Assembly: GCA_003566995.1 (NCBI GenBank)
Contig: PXBG01000103.1
Location: forward strand, 1 to 64,000
Origin: Syntrophobacteraceae bacterium
GTDB taxonomy: Bacteria > Desulfobacterota > Syntrophobacteria > Syntrophobacterales > Syntrophobacteraceae
DNA: 64,000 nucleotides
Direction: 5' to 3'
The stretch's first letter is position 1. The number at the start of each line of letters is the position of its first letter. The notes beneath the pieces were generated by a model. That model searched no databases and had not been told where the DNA came from. It worked only from the letters and a program-made list of their open reading frames with translations. Shown piece after piece: positions 1-9,581 of the stretch. A program made the position numbers and the translations under genes.

Positions 1-1044
1 GCCGATGGCGATGGCGCCTCCATTGACATTGACCTTGGAAAGGTCCCAGCCCAGATCCCTGTTCACGGCAATGGCCTGTGCGGCAAAAGCTTCGTTGGCC
101 TCCACCAGGTCCAGTTCGCCCACCGACCAGCCGGCCTTTTCCAGGGCGATGCGGCTCGCCCTCACGGGACCCACCCCCATGATGGCGGGATCCACTCCTC
201 CCGAAGCATAACTGCGGATGAAGGCGAGGGGTTTGAGACCCAGTTCCCTGGCTTTTTTCTCGGACATCACCATGATGATGGCCGCACCGTCATTGATGCC
301 CGATGCGTTGCCCGCCGTCACTGTCCCGTCGGCCTTGAATGCGGGCCTGAGCTTTGAGAGGCCGTCCAGAGTGGTGCCCGTTCTCGGGTGCTCGTCCGTA
401 TCGAAGAGGACAGGATCCCCCTTGCGCTGAGGGATGGGCACGGGCACGATCTCATCCTTGAAGCGCCCGCTTTTGATGGCAGCTTCCGCTTTTTCCTGGC
501 TGGCCAGGGCGAACTCGTCCTGGTCCTGCCGGCTCACTCCAAATTTCTGCGCCACATTTTCCGCCGTATTGCCCATGTGGTATCCATTGAATGCGTCCCA
601 GAGGCCATCGTAAATCATGAGATCCACCAGCTTGCTGTCCCCCATGCGCTGCCCCCAGCGCGCCTCATTGAGAGCATAGGGGGCCCGGCTCATGTTTTCG
701 ATGCCCCCGGCAACCACCACCTCAGCGTCCTCCAGCATGACGGACTGTGCCGCGAGGAAGACCGATTTCAGCCCCGAAGCGCACACCTTGTTGATGGTGA
801 ATGCAGGCACTTCATGGGGCAGCCCTGCGCGAATGCTCACCTGACGTGCGGGATTCTGCCCCAGTCCCGCCTGCAGCACATTTCCCAGCACCACTTCGTC
901 CACCTGAGAGCCCTCGAGTCTGGAGCGGCTGAGTGCCTCTTTCAGGGCGATCACGCCCAGATCCACTGCTGAAATGCCCTTCAGAGACCCTCCGAAAGTG
1001 CCCACCGGGGTTCGTACAGCATCGACAATGACTGCCTGTTGCAT
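1..1044 (-). CDS. Acetyl-CoA acetyltransferase (thiolase), 3' end outside window
   Basis: Reads leftward from an ATG at 1044, preceded by GGAGG at 7 nt spacing, and stays open to base 1 (348 codons; the family is usually about 390 residues, so only the last 40 or so are missing). Thiolases condense two acyl-CoA molecules or cleave 3-ketoacyl-CoA in the cytoplasm. The nucleophilic cysteine is visible as Cys88 in NKVCASGLK. The C-terminal [10 protein letters not shown] stretch that leads into the GHP catalytic histidine motif sits at the very edge. Chain-length preference cannot be read. No neighbour in the window shows whether it serves beta-oxidation, butyrate-type metabolism or PHB synthesis. 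Confidence 0.93.
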   Translation of the reverse strand, partial: MQQAVIVDAVRTPVGTFGGSLKGISAVDLGVIALKEALSRSRLEGSQVDEVVLGNVLQAGLGQNPARQVSIRAGLPHEVPAFTINKVCASGLKSVFLAAQSVMLEDAEVVVAGGIENMSRAPYALNEARWGQRMGDSKLVDLMIYDGLWDAFNGYHMGNTAENVAQKFGVSRQDQDEFALASQEKAEAAIKSGRFKDEIVPVPIPQRKGDPVLFDTDEHPRTGTTLDGLSKLRPAFKADGTVTAGNASGINDGAAIIMVMSEKKARELGLKPLAFIRSYASGGVDPAIMGVGPVRASRIALEKAGWSVGELDLVEANEAFAAQAIAVNRDLGWDLSKVNVNGGAIAIG

Positions 1045-1900
1045 CTGATCCTCCATATTGATGAGAAACGCGGATTTCCTGATCGATCACTGGCAAGCCG
1101 AATGCGAAATAGCAGCAGCGCACCCGTTTACCCTTTGCGGGGCCCTTCAATGCACCCCCTCGTGTGCTTGCCCTGCTGCTGATCGGTTCGAAGATGTGCC
1201 AGGCTTTTATGGATCATTCTGTTTCCTACATGGATCATCATCATTTTGAAAGCCAAAAGACAAAAGTAGTAAAGATGGAGCAGGTGACGGCATGGACTCT
1301 ATCCTTCAGGAAAACCCGGCCACCCACGCGAGAAGCCTTCGTCATCTGAAGGAAAAGGCCCCGGAGTTTATGGCTCCCTTTTCTCCGTCCTTGCGTTCAT
1401 GTGTTTTGAACAATGCAGGAAAAAACGCTCCTTTGTCCGGCCACCCCATACGATGGCACAAGACTCCTGAGAGATTTGTCCGGTTATAGGAAATGGTCTT
1501 TTCATTGTCAAACGCCATTTCTTTCCTCCAGGAAACCGTTCCGATTCAAAATCAGGGGAAAAGGAGGGACTCAGCTGCCGCAGGAGGGGGAACCTGAAGC
1601 CAGGTGGCGCTGCAAAGGAACCATCCCCCACCGTCCCCTCCATTTTCCTCTTGTGTTTCGACCCTGTACAATGCTAGGTAAATTCCCGTTTCACACTGAC
1701 CGGCAGGTCGTCTTCGGGAAAAGTAAAGAGAAGGGTGCTTCACAGGGGCCTTTGCCGCTTTTTGCCGCTTGTGAAAATGTGCATATTTTTCCCTTGACTT
1801 CTATTGACCCATCTCTATAATCACCTTGCAACTAATTGCACAAGCATGTTCGAGTGAAAGGTACGGCTCAATACTGTAAACAATCGAAGGAGAATATGGC
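1045..1900. other. Long intergenic region between thiolase and sat
   Basis: An 856-nt gap between divergent genes. Short reading frames occur on both strands but lack ribosome binding sites and recognisable protein character. The only element I can support is the sat promoter near its right end (1794-1821). The direct repeat TTTGCCGCTT (1751-1770, two copies) is noted without a role. Confidence 0.5.
1794..1821 (+). promoter_or_regulatory. Sigma70-like promoter for sat-aprBA
   Basis: TTGACT at 1794-1799 and a perfect TATAAT at 1816-1821 are separated by 16 nt. The -10 box lies about 80 nt upstream of the sat start codon, which is compatible with a short leader. Strength fits a gene cluster needed at high level in sulfate respiration. 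The assignment comes from the consensus match only. Confidence 0.7.
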
Positions 1901-3142
1901 ATGGCAAGAAAAGGCTTGGTTCCCCCCCTCGGGAAAGAAGGAAAACTCAAACCGTTGTTGCTCCAGGGCGAAGAGTTGAAGGCTGAGCTGGAAAAAGCAA
2001 AAACCTTGAAAAAGGTCCCTATGACGAGCCGTGAAACATCCGACCTCATCATGCTCGGCATTGGCGCGTTCACCCCCCTCGAAGGCTTCATGACTTACAA
2101 CGACTGGAAGGGCGTGTGTGACAAGTATCTCATGGCCGACGGTCAGTTCTGGCCGGTCCCCATCACCCTCTCCGCCGACAAAGCCCTCGCCGACAGCATT
2201 GGCGCCAACGAAGAAGTGGCCCTCATCGACCCCGACAACAAAGATGAAATCATGGGAACCATGAAGGTCACGGAAAAGTACACCATCGACAAGGAACATG
2301 AGTGCAAGAGTGTTTTCTGGACCAACGACGCTGAAGGCCACCCGGGCGTTGCCAGCGTCATGGCTCAAAAAGAAATCAACCTGGCGGGCCCCGTCAAGGT
2401 TTTGAGCGAAGGCTTCTATCCGACCCAGTTCGCCGAGATCTACCAGCGTCCTGCGGAAGCGCGCAAAATGTTCGAGGAAAAAGGCTGGCAAAGAGTTGCA
2501 GCCCTTCAGCTGCGCAACCCCATGCACCGCAGCCATGAATTCCTCGCCAAGATCGCCGTGGAAGTGAGCGACGGCCTTTACATTCACCAGCTGGTGGGCA
2601 AGCTCAAACCGGGCGACATTCCCGCCGATGTGCGCGTGAAAGCCATCGATGTTCTCGTGGAAAACTACTTCGTGAAAGACACGGTCATTCAGGGTGGCTA
2701 CCCCGCGGAAATGCGCTACGCAGGCCCCCGCGAAGCCCTTCTTCACGCGACCTTCCGCCAGAACTACGGCTGCAGCCACCTCATCGTGGGCCGCGACCAT
2801 GCCGGAGTGGGCGACTACTACGGCCCCTTTGACGCACAGAAAATCTTCGACGACATTCCCGAGGGCGCACTGCAGCTGGAGCCCCTCAAGATCGACTGGA
2901 CCTTCCACTGCTTCAAGTGCGAGGGCATGGCCTCTCTCAAGACCTGCCCCCACAGCAAGGAAGACCGTCTGCTCCTTTCGGGAACCATGGTTCGCAAAAC
3001 CCTTTCAGAAGGAGGCGAACTTCCCAAGGAATTTTCCCGTCCCGAAGTTGTCAAGGTTCTTCAGGCCTACTACTCAGGACTCGAGGAAAAGGTGGAAGTC
3101 AAGCTTCACGGTGCCGCCACGGGCGATTTTAAAAAGAAGTAA
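1901..3142 (+). CDS. sat: Sulfate adenylyltransferase (ATP sulfurylase), dissimilatory
   Basis: Activates sulfate with ATP to APS and pyrophosphate, the first step of dissimilatory sulfate reduction in the cytoplasm. It is 413 residues, normal for the homo-oligomeric prokaryotic type. The nucleotide-binding [10 protein letters not shown] motif begins at residue 203 and GRDHAG at residue 297. A zinc-ligand pattern typical of dissimilatory ATP sulfurylases is present: Cys337, Cys340, Cys349 and His351. The start is fixed by AAGGAG eight nt upstream. It lies directly ahead of aprBA with a 182-nt gap and shares their promoter. There is no fused APS kinase domain, which argues against an assimilatory PAPS route. 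Confidence 0.98.
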   Translation: MARKGLVPPLGKEGKLKPLLLQGEELKAELEKAKTLKKVPMTSRETSDLIMLGIGAFTPLEGFMTYNDWKGVCDKYLMADGQFWPVPITLSADKALADSIGANEEVALIDPDNKDEIMGTMKVTEKYTIDKEHECKSVFWTNDAEGHPGVASVMAQKEINLAGPVKVLSEGFYPTQFAEIYQRPAEARKMFEEKGWQRVAALQLRNPMHRSHEFLAKIAVEVSDGLYIHQLVGKLKPGDIPADVRVKAIDVLVENYFVKDTVIQGGYPAEMRYAGPREALLHATFRQNYGCSHLIVGRDHAGVGDYYGPFDAQKIFDDIPEGALQLEPLKIDWTFHCFKCEGMASLKTCPHSKEDRLLLSGTMVRKTLSEGGELPKEFSRPEVVKVLQAYYSGLEEKVEVKLHGAATGDFKKK

Positions 3143-3324
3143 ACAGCCAGTAAGTGCAAAACGTCAGGAATCGGAAGGATGGTCTGCCCTTCAACGAACT
3201 TTCCAAATCTTTCGTGTGGGGCAGGCCTGCCGGAAGAAGGGAGGTGCGTCACTGAAGTCAGTCACATTAACAGAGCGTGTTCACCGCAGGCCAATGATGC
3301 GTATTAACCTTTAGGAGGACAGTT

Positions 3325-3771
3325 ATGCCAAGTTTTGTAATTCTCGAGAAGTGCGACGGCTGCAAGGGCCAGGACAAGACCGCATGCATGTACATTTGCC
3401 CCCAGGATCTCATGGTCCTCGACAAAGAGAAAATGAAAGCCTGGAACCGCGCTCCTGATATGTGCTGGGAGTGCTACAACTGCGTGAAGATCTGCCCTCA
3501 GCAGGCAGTGGACGTGCGCGGTTACGCCGACTTCGTTCCCATGGGCGCCTCCTGTGTTCCCCTTCGCGGCTCCCAGGACATCATGTGGACGGTCAAATTC
3601 CGCGGTGGAATGGTCAAACGCTTCAAGTTCCCCATCCGTACCACCCCTGAAGGCCAGTGTGTTCCCTTCCCCGCCGATTGGCCGACAGAAACGGACGACA
3701 TCAGGAGCCCCATGCTCTGTACGGAACCCAAGTCCATGGGCCAGGACACTTTCCCCACCCTGAAGAAGTAA
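3325..3771 (+). CDS. aprB: Adenylylsulfate reductase beta subunit
   Basis: Electron-transfer subunit of APS reductase, which reduces APS to sulfite and AMP. It has 148 residues. Two [4Fe-4S] clusters are encoded in the N-terminal half: a first set with the APS-reductase-type long spacing (CxxCxxxxxxxCxxxCP) and a second CWECYNCVKICP set. The tail wraps the alpha subunit in known structures. AGGAGG lies about seven nt before the ATG. It is followed after 31 nt by aprA, and the order aprB-aprA is the usual one. It should take electrons from the Qmo complex encoded downstream. Confidence 0.98.
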   Translation: MPSFVILEKCDGCKGQDKTACMYICPQDLMVLDKEKMKAWNRAPDMCWECYNCVKICPQQAVDVRGYADFVPMGASCVPLRGSQDIMWTVKFRGGMVKRFKFPIRTTPEGQCVPFPADWPTETDDIRSPMLCTEPKSMGQDTFPTLKK

Positions 3772-3802
3772 GCAACCCTTTTTCCACAGGAGGTTTTAGA
3801 AT

Positions 3803-5707
3803 ATGGCTAATTTCGAAACTGTAGTCGTCAACACCGACCTGCTGATCATCGGTGGCGGTATGTCAGCAGCTGGCGCCGCCTTTGAGGCCGCTCACTGGGC
3901 AAAGAAGCACAACCTCAAAGTGACCGTCGTGGACAAGGCCGCCATGGACCGCTCCGGCGCCGTCGCCATGGGTCTTTCCGCCATCAACCAGTACGTCGCC
4001 TACGGCAAGAACAGAAACACTCTGGAAGACTACGTGCACTACGTGCGCCAGGACCTCATGGGCATCTCCCGTGAAGACCTCGTGTACGACATCGCCCGCC
4101 ACGTGGATTCCTCCGTTCACCTTTTCGAAAAATGGGGCCTTCCCATCTGGAAAGATGAAAACGGCGAGTATGTTCACGAAGGCCGCTGGCAGATCATGAT
4201 CAACGGCGAATCCTACAAGGTCATCGTCGCAGAAGCTGCCAAGAACGCCATGAACGAAGCCGGCTACAAAGACTGGCTCTATGAGCGCGTCTTCATCGTC
4301 GAGCCCCTCATGGACGGCGACAAATGCATTGGCGGCGTGGGCTTCAGCGTTCGCGAAAACAAGTTCTACGTCTTTCTGGCAAAAGCCACCATGGCTCTCA
4401 TGGGCGGCGCCGTTCACGTATTCCGTCCCCGCTCCGTGGGTGAAGGCCTCGGCCGTGCATGGTATCCTCCCTGGAACGCTGGCTCCACCGCATACTTCAC
4501 CATCAGGGCCGGCGCGGAAATGACCAGCCAGGAAGTGCGCTTCATCCCCATCCGCTTCAAAGACGGTTACGGGCCTGTAGGCGCCTGGTTCCTCCTGTTC
4601 AAGTCCCGGGCCACCAACTGCCATGGCGAAGAGTACATGGTGACCCGTAAAGACGAACTGCCCAAGTGGGCTCCTTACGGCCTCGCCAAACCCATGCCCG
4701 CCAACCTGCGTAACTGGCTCGGCATGGAAGACATCATGGACGGCAAAGGCCCCATCTTCATGAGAACGGAAGAGGCCATTGCCAACCTGGCAGCCAAGTA
4801 CAAGGACGATCCCAAGGCCTTCAAGAAGAAAATGAAGGAACTGGAAGCGGAAGCATGGGAAGACTTCCTCGACATGACCATCAGCCAGGCGCTCCTCTGG
4901 GCCGGCATGGACATTCAGCCCGAAGAAAAGTCTTCTGAAATCGCTCCTGCAGAGCCCTACTTCATCGGTTCTCACTCCGGCGCCTCCGGTGCCTGGGTGT
5001 GCGGCGCTTCCGATGTCATGCCTCCCGAATATGCCAAAGACTGGGAAAAAGTCGGCCAGTACGTGGGCATGACCACCGTCAAGGGCCTCTTCACCGCGGG
5101 TGACGGCTCCGGTGCCTCCAGCCACAAGTTCTCCTCTGGCTCCCACGCCGAAGGCCGCATTGCCGCCAAGGGCGCCATTGCTTACATCCTGGACAACAAC
5201 ACTGCTCCCACCGTCGACGACGCCACCGTCAACAAGTGGAAGGAGACCATTCTGGCTCCCCTGGCTCGTTTCGAGCAGTACGCTTCCGTTTCCAGCGATC
5301 CCGACATCAACCATGAATTCATCAAACCCAAGATGTTCATGTTCCGTCTCCAGAAGATCATGGACGAGTACTGCGCGGGCGTTTCCGCTCAGTTCAAGAC
5401 CAACAAGGCACTGCTCGAGAGAGGCCTTGAACTCCTTGGAATGCTGAAGGAAGACTCTGTCAAGCTGGCAGCTGAGGACCTGCACGAGCTCCTCCGCGCC
5501 TGGGAAAACACCCACCGCATGTGGATTGCCGAAAGCCACCTCCGTCACGTCCTCTTCCGTGAAGAGAGCCGTTGGCCCGGATACTACTTCCGCGCCGACT
5601 ATCCCGACATGGATGAAGCGAACTGGAAGTGCTTCGTCAACTCCGTGTACAATCCTCAGACCGGCGAATGGAACATGATGAAGAAACCCGTGGTCAACAT
5701 CTGCTAA
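3803..5707 (+). CDS. aprA: Adenylylsulfate reductase alpha subunit
   Basis: Catalytic FAD subunit of APS reductase (634 residues, within the usual 610-670 range), a member of the fumarate reductase/succinate dehydrogenase flavoprotein family. The FAD-binding dinucleotide fold starts at residue 12 with the GGGMSAAGAA loop. Conserved arginine-, tryptophan- and histidine-rich active-site stretches follow in the middle of the protein. An AGGAGG-type site lies ahead of the ATG. The gene ends the first sulfate-reduction unit: an 11-bp GC-rich hairpin terminator starts 25 nt after the stop. Confidence 0.98.
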   Translation: MANFETVVVNTDLLIIGGGMSAAGAAFEAAHWAKKHNLKVTVVDKAAMDRSGAVAMGLSAINQYVAYGKNRNTLEDYVHYVRQDLMGISREDLVYDIARHVDSSVHLFEKWGLPIWKDENGEYVHEGRWQIMINGESYKVIVAEAAKNAMNEAGYKDWLYERVFIVEPLMDGDKCIGGVGFSVRENKFYVFLAKATMALMGGAVHVFRPRSVGEGLGRAWYPPWNAGSTAYFTIRAGAEMTSQEVRFIPIRFKDGYGPVGAWFLLFKSRATNCHGEEYMVTRKDELPKWAPYGLAKPMPANLRNWLGMEDIMDGKGPIFMRTEEAIANLAAKYKDDPKAFKKKMKELEAEAWEDFLDMTISQALLWAGMDIQPEEKSSEIAPAEPYFIGSHSGASGAWVCGASDVMPPEYAKDWEKVGQYVGMTTVKGLFTAGDGSGASSHKFSSGSHAEGRIAAKGAIAYILDNNTAPTVDDATVNKWKETILAPLARFEQYASVSSDPDINHEFIKPKMFMFRLQKIMDEYCAGVSAQFKTNKALLERGLELLGMLKEDSVKLAAEDLHELLRAWENTHRMWIAESHLRHVLFREESRWPGYYFRADYPDMDEANWKCFVNSVYNPQTGEWNMMKKPVVNIC

Positions 5708-5731
5708 TGCGGTTCTGAGCACGTGACACAC

Positions 5732-5765
5732 CCCCGAGCACCCCCGGTGCTCGGGGTTTTTCTTT
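5732..5765 (+). terminator. Rho-independent terminator after aprA
   Basis: An 11-bp perfect GC-rich stem (5732-5742 with 5746-5756), a 3-nt loop and a T-rich tract. It separates sat-aprBA from the qmo unit. Confidence 0.93.
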
Positions 5766-6009
5766 TGTCCTCCCTGTCCGCGGCATCGGCCGTTCTTTCC
5801 GGCACTTGCCCGCCCTTCACCGCAGCCTTTCCCAGGGGCTTTGACCCTCTCGAATCCACTTTTGTGTTGAAATAAATGCAAATGGTGCGTTAATTTGCAG
5901 AGTTGCTTTAAACATTTTTTCACATGAACCACATTTTCACTTACGACCAGAAGGGTCTCAATAACCCCTCGCAAAACCGTCTTGAAGACAAGACCATGGA
6001 GGAACGGTA
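5766..6009 (+). promoter_or_regulatory. Intergenic region upstream of qmoA, weak promoter candidate
   Basis: Since a terminator precedes it, the qmo unit needs its own promoter here. The best candidate I can see is TTGAAA (5867-5872) with GTTAAT (5889-5894) at 16 nt spacing, matching consensus only partly. The surrounding 5850-5940 stretch is AT-rich. GGAGG lies at about 5999, serving qmoA. Confidence 0.35.
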
Positions 6010-7275
6010 ATGGTCCAAGTGCAAAAGGGAAATCGCTCAGTCCTGGTGGTGGGAGGCGGCATGAGCGGCCTGAGTGCAGCCATCGAGGCTGCGGAGGCCG
6101 GAATGCAGGTCTATCTCGTGGAGAGGGAGCCATACCTTGGCGGGCGCGTTTCCCGCATGAACAAATATTTTCCCAAACTCTGTCCCCCCAGCTGCGGACT
6201 GGAAATCAACTTTCGCCGGTTGAAAAACAACCCTTCCATCCGGTTTTTCACCATGGCTCAGGTGACGGGCATTCAGGGAGAGCCGGGAGAACTGGACGTC
6301 ACCATCAAAATCAACCCCCGCTACGTCAACAGCAAGTGCACCGCCTGCGGTGAATGCTCCCTGGCTGCGGAAACGGAAGTTCCAGACCCCTTCAATTTGG
6401 GTTTGAGCCACGTCAAAGCCGCCTACCTGCCCCACGATTTCGCCTTTCCTCTGCGGTATGTGCTCGATCCCCGAATCCTGGGGACTCCCGAGGCGGAAAA
6501 AATCAAACAGGCCTGCCCTTACGGAGCCGTTGAACTGGACATGAAGCCTCAGGAATTCGACCTTCAGGTGGGGGCGATCATTTGGGCCACAGGGTGGAAC
6601 CCCTACCCTGCGGACAAGATTCCCTACTATTCTTTCGGACAGGCGAAGAACGTCATCAGCAACGTCATGATGGAACGGATCGCCTCTCCCTGCGGCCCCA
6701 CCCAAGGCAAGATAAAACGCCCCTCCGACGGGGGAGAGGTGAACAAACTGGCTTTCATTCAGTGCGCCGGCTCACGCGATGAAAACCACCTTGCCTACTG
6801 TTCAGGAATCTGCTGCCTCGCATCCCTCAAACAGGCCACTTACCTCCTCGACCAGAACCCCCAGGCCCAGGTCACCCTCTTCTACATCGACATCCGCGCT
6901 TTGGGCAAGTTCGAGGACTTTTTCAACAGGGTCCAGGCCCACGAAAACGTGACCCTCATCAAGGGGAAACCGGGCGAAGTCTTTGAAGATCCTTCCACGG
7001 GTCTTGTCACCGTGCAGGTGGAAGATCAGACGACGGGCAAAATCCTCAGAGACCAGTTCGACCTTGCTGTCCTGGCCACGGGAATGGTTCCGGCCACGGC
7101 CCATGATCCCGTTCCGGCTCAAGTCCCCGTGGACGACAATGGCTTCCTTCTCGAAGGCGGAAATTCCTCGGGCATCATTGGCGCAGGCTGCGTTTGTCGT
7201 CCCACAGATGTGGCCACCAGCGTACAGGATGCCACGGCGGCCGTTCTCAAAGCCATTCAAGCCTGCAGGAGGTGA
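6010..7275 (+). CDS. qmoA: Quinone-interacting oxidoreductase subunit QmoA (HdrA-like flavoprotein)
   Basis: An HdrA-related FAD protein of 421 residues that belongs to the Qmo complex delivering electrons to APS reductase. The FAD-binding GGGMSGLSAA loop is at residues 15-24. A CPPSCG motif and a CTACGEC cysteine cluster follow, and GAGCVCRPTD-type C-terminal residues close the FAD site. The start is set by GGAGG. Its stop overlaps the AGGAGG used by qmoB, indicating translational linkage. It differs from methanogen HdrA in being short and lacking C-terminal ferredoxin domains, which is the normal QmoA architecture. Confidence 0.94.
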   Translation: MVQVQKGNRSVLVVGGGMSGLSAAIEAAEAGMQVYLVEREPYLGGRVSRMNKYFPKLCPPSCGLEINFRRLKNNPSIRFFTMAQVTGIQGEPGELDVTIKINPRYVNSKCTACGECSLAAETEVPDPFNLGLSHVKAAYLPHDFAFPLRYVLDPRILGTPEAEKIKQACPYGAVELDMKPQEFDLQVGAIIWATGWNPYPADKIPYYSFGQAKNVISNVMMERIASPCGPTQGKIKRPSDGGEVNKLAFIQCAGSRDENHLAYCSGICCLASLKQATYLLDQNPQAQVTLFYIDIRALGKFEDFFNRVQAHENVTLIKGKPGEVFEDPSTGLVTVQVEDQTTGKILRDQFDLAVLATGMVPATAHDPVPAQVPVDDNGFLLEGGNSSGIIGAGCVCRPTDVATSVQDATAAVLKAIQACRR

Positions 7276-7283
7276 AAAAAACC

Positions 7284-9500
7284 ATGAGCCAAAAGCTTGG
7301 AGTCTACATTTGTACGGGTTGCGGCCTCGGTGACGCTTTGGACATTGAAGCTCTGGCTGATGTGGCCACAGCCGAATTCCAGGTTTCCACGTGCCGCCGG
7401 AATCCCATTCTTTGCAGCCAGGAAGGCCTGGAATCCATTCAGCAGGATCTTCAGGGGGGAGCGGTGGACACGCTGGTCATCGCCGCATGTTCTCCCAGGG
7501 TCATGACCGATGTTTTCCGTTTTCCCGAGGACAAGGTTTTGGAGCGTGTGAATCTCAGGGAGCAGGTGGCCTGGTCCCATTCACCCCAGGATGAAGACAC
7601 GCAGATGATGGCCGAGGATTACCTGCGCATGGGCATTGTCCGCGCACGGGAATCCTCCCCCTGCACTCCATTCGTGGGGGAGGATCTGAGCAAAAAAATC
7701 CTTGTGGTCGGCGGGGGGCTTGCGGGAATGACCGCAGCATGGGAAGCCGCCAAAGGGGGATACGAAGTGGTGCTGGTCGAAAAAGAGGAGCAACTGGGAG
7801 GGTATGCCAGGAACCTTTTCAAATTGCCACCCCACGTGCCCCCCTACGAATCGCCCCTGGACCTGGATCTCCCTCAGCGCGTGGAAGCCCTTTCATCCCT
7901 GGACAACCTGAGAGTCCTCACGGGGGCCCAGGTTTCTCAAATCTCCGGGGCACCCTGCATGTTCCATGTGCACATCACGCAAAATGGAAGCCAGGTCCAG
8001 GAAAGGGTGGGAGCCATCGTTCTGGCCAGCGGTTCAGTGCCCTATCCTCCGGAAAAACTTTCACACCTCGGTTTCGGCCAGTTTCCTGACGTGATCACCG
8101 CCCCTCAACTGGAACAGATGTTCCAAAGCAATTCGGTGAAGAGGCCCTCCAATGAAGCCCCCGTCAACAGCGTCGCCTTCATCCTCTGCGCCGGTTCACG
8201 GGACCCCGAACACCTTCCCTACTGCTCTTCCGCCTGCTGTGTGGAGTCTTTGAAGCAGGCCCGGTACTTCAAGGAGGCCAACCCCGAGAGCGCCGTTTAT
8301 GTCATTTACAAAGACATTCGCGCTCACGGCACTTACGAACTCCTCTACAAGCAGCTGCAGAAAGACGGCGCCTTTTTTGTGCGCGGCACGGTCACAGGCG
8401 TCGAAGACGACGGCTCGGGACAGCTGGTCCTCTCCGCCGACGACGTGCTCACGGGTTCCCCCGTCATGACAGAACCCCTGGATCTCGTTGTCCTGGCCAC
8501 AGGAATGGTCCCCTCCACCGCCTTTGGCGAAGCCTTCATGGCCCAGTCCCCTCAGGAAGGGGAAGAAGCTGCCATCCCCGTGGACACCATACGTGCCTCC
8601 AACATCCTCAATCTTCAGTACCGCCAGGGACCTGAACTGCCCACCCTGAAATATGGTTTTCCCGACTCGCACTTCATCTGCTTTCCCTATGAATCCAGGC
8701 GAACGGGAATCTTCCCTGCGGGAACGGTCCGCGCACCCATGGATTACGCGACGGCCATGTCCGATGCCACGGGAGCGGCTCTCAAAGCCATTCAGTGTGT
8801 GGAGATGATTCCCGAGGGCAAAGCCCTTCATCCCCGTTCGGGAGATTTGAGCTACCCGGAATTCTTCATGCAGAGGTGCACGCAGTGCAAACGATGCACG
8901 GAGGAGTGCCCTTTTGGCGCCATCAACGAGGATGAAAAGGCCAACCCCCTTCCCAACCCCACCCGTTGCCGAAGGTGCGGTGTGTGCATGGGAGCCTGTC
9001 CGGAACGCATCATTTCCTTTAAGAACTATTCCGTGGGGATGATCGGAAACGTCATCAAAAGCATGCATGTGCCCGACGAGTACGAGGAAAAACCGCGAAT
9101 TCTGGTGCTGGCCTGCGAAAATGACGCTTACCCGGCTCTTGACATGGCCGGCATACGAAAACTGCAACACAACGCATGGGTGCGGGTCATTTCCATGAGG
9201 TGCCTCGGATCCATCAACCTCATCTGGATCGCCGACGCTCTCTCCAAGGGCATCGATGGCATTCTTCTCCTGGGATGCAAGCACGGGGATGATTACCAGT
9301 GCCACTTCATCAAGGGCAGCGAACTGGCCAATATCCGCATGTCGAAAATTCAGGAAACACTCAACCGCCTGGTGCTCGAATCGGAAAGGGTGCGCGTGGA
9401 ACAGGTGTCCATCACCGATCACACGGAGCTGCCCCGGCTCCTCGATGCCTTCGCGGAACGTGTTCAGGAACTGGGCCCCAATCCCTACAAAGGCTTCTGA
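7284..9500 (+). CDS. qmoB: Quinone-interacting oxidoreductase subunit QmoB (HdrA-MvhD-like)
   Basis: 738 residues from the ATG at 7284, chosen because AGGAGG sits 8-15 nt upstream. A longer in-frame reading into qmoA has no ribosome site. An N-terminal Hdr-like region is followed by an FAD domain (VVGGGLAGMTAAWEAA), two ferredoxin-type [4Fe-4S] motifs (CTQCKRCTEECP and CRRCGVCMGACP) near residues 560-605, and a C-terminal MvhD/FrhD-like domain. That domain suggests contact with another redox partner, as in flavin-based bifurcating complexes. The gene lies between qmoA and the HdrCB-like gene. Confidence 0.94.
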   Translation: MSQKLGVYICTGCGLGDALDIEALADVATAEFQVSTCRRNPILCSQEGLESIQQDLQGGAVDTLVIAACSPRVMTDVFRFPEDKVLERVNLREQVAWSHSPQDEDTQMMAEDYLRMGIVRARESSPCTPFVGEDLSKKILVVGGGLAGMTAAWEAAKGGYEVVLVEKEEQLGGYARNLFKLPPHVPPYESPLDLDLPQRVEALSSLDNLRVLTGAQVSQISGAPCMFHVHITQNGSQVQERVGAIVLASGSVPYPPEKLSHLGFGQFPDVITAPQLEQMFQSNSVKRPSNEAPVNSVAFILCAGSRDPEHLPYCSSACCVESLKQARYFKEANPESAVYVIYKDIRAHGTYELLYKQLQKDGAFFVRGTVTGVEDDGSGQLVLSADDVLTGSPVMTEPLDLVVLATGMVPSTAFGEAFMAQSPQEGEEAAIPVDTIRASNILNLQYRQGPELPTLKYGFPDSHFICFPYESRRTGIFPAGTVRAPMDYATAMSDATGAALKAIQCVEMIPEGKALHPRSGDLSYPEFFMQRCTQCKRCTEECPFGAINEDEKANPLPNPTRCRRCGVCMGACPERIISFKNYSVGMIGNVIKSMHVPDEYEEKPRILVLACENDAYPALDMAGIRKLQHNAWVRVISMRCLGSINLIWIADALSKGIDGILLLGCKHGDDYQCHFIKGSELANIRMSKIQETLNRLVLESERVRVEQVSITDHTELPRLLDAFAERVQELGPNPYKGF

Positions 9501-9581
9501 GAGAGTTTTCTTCAGTCTATCGGTCAACGACCGTTCCGGTTCTCGAAGAAAAAAAGAGCGGTCTGTTCAAGGAGTCAACAC

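Noticed and set aside
1368..1643. 91-codon minus-strand frame in the sat upstream region
   Set aside because: Lacks a ribosome site and recognisable protein character.
3863..6133. A 756-codon open frame on the minus strand
   Set aside because: It lies opposite aprA and qmoA in a codon-biased GC-rich region, is His/Gly/Val-rich without motifs, and disappears at real gene boundaries: an antisense shadow.
7194..7283. A longer qmoB starting inside qmoA
   Set aside because: The extra 30 residues are out-of-frame qmoA sequence; AGGAGG points to 7284.
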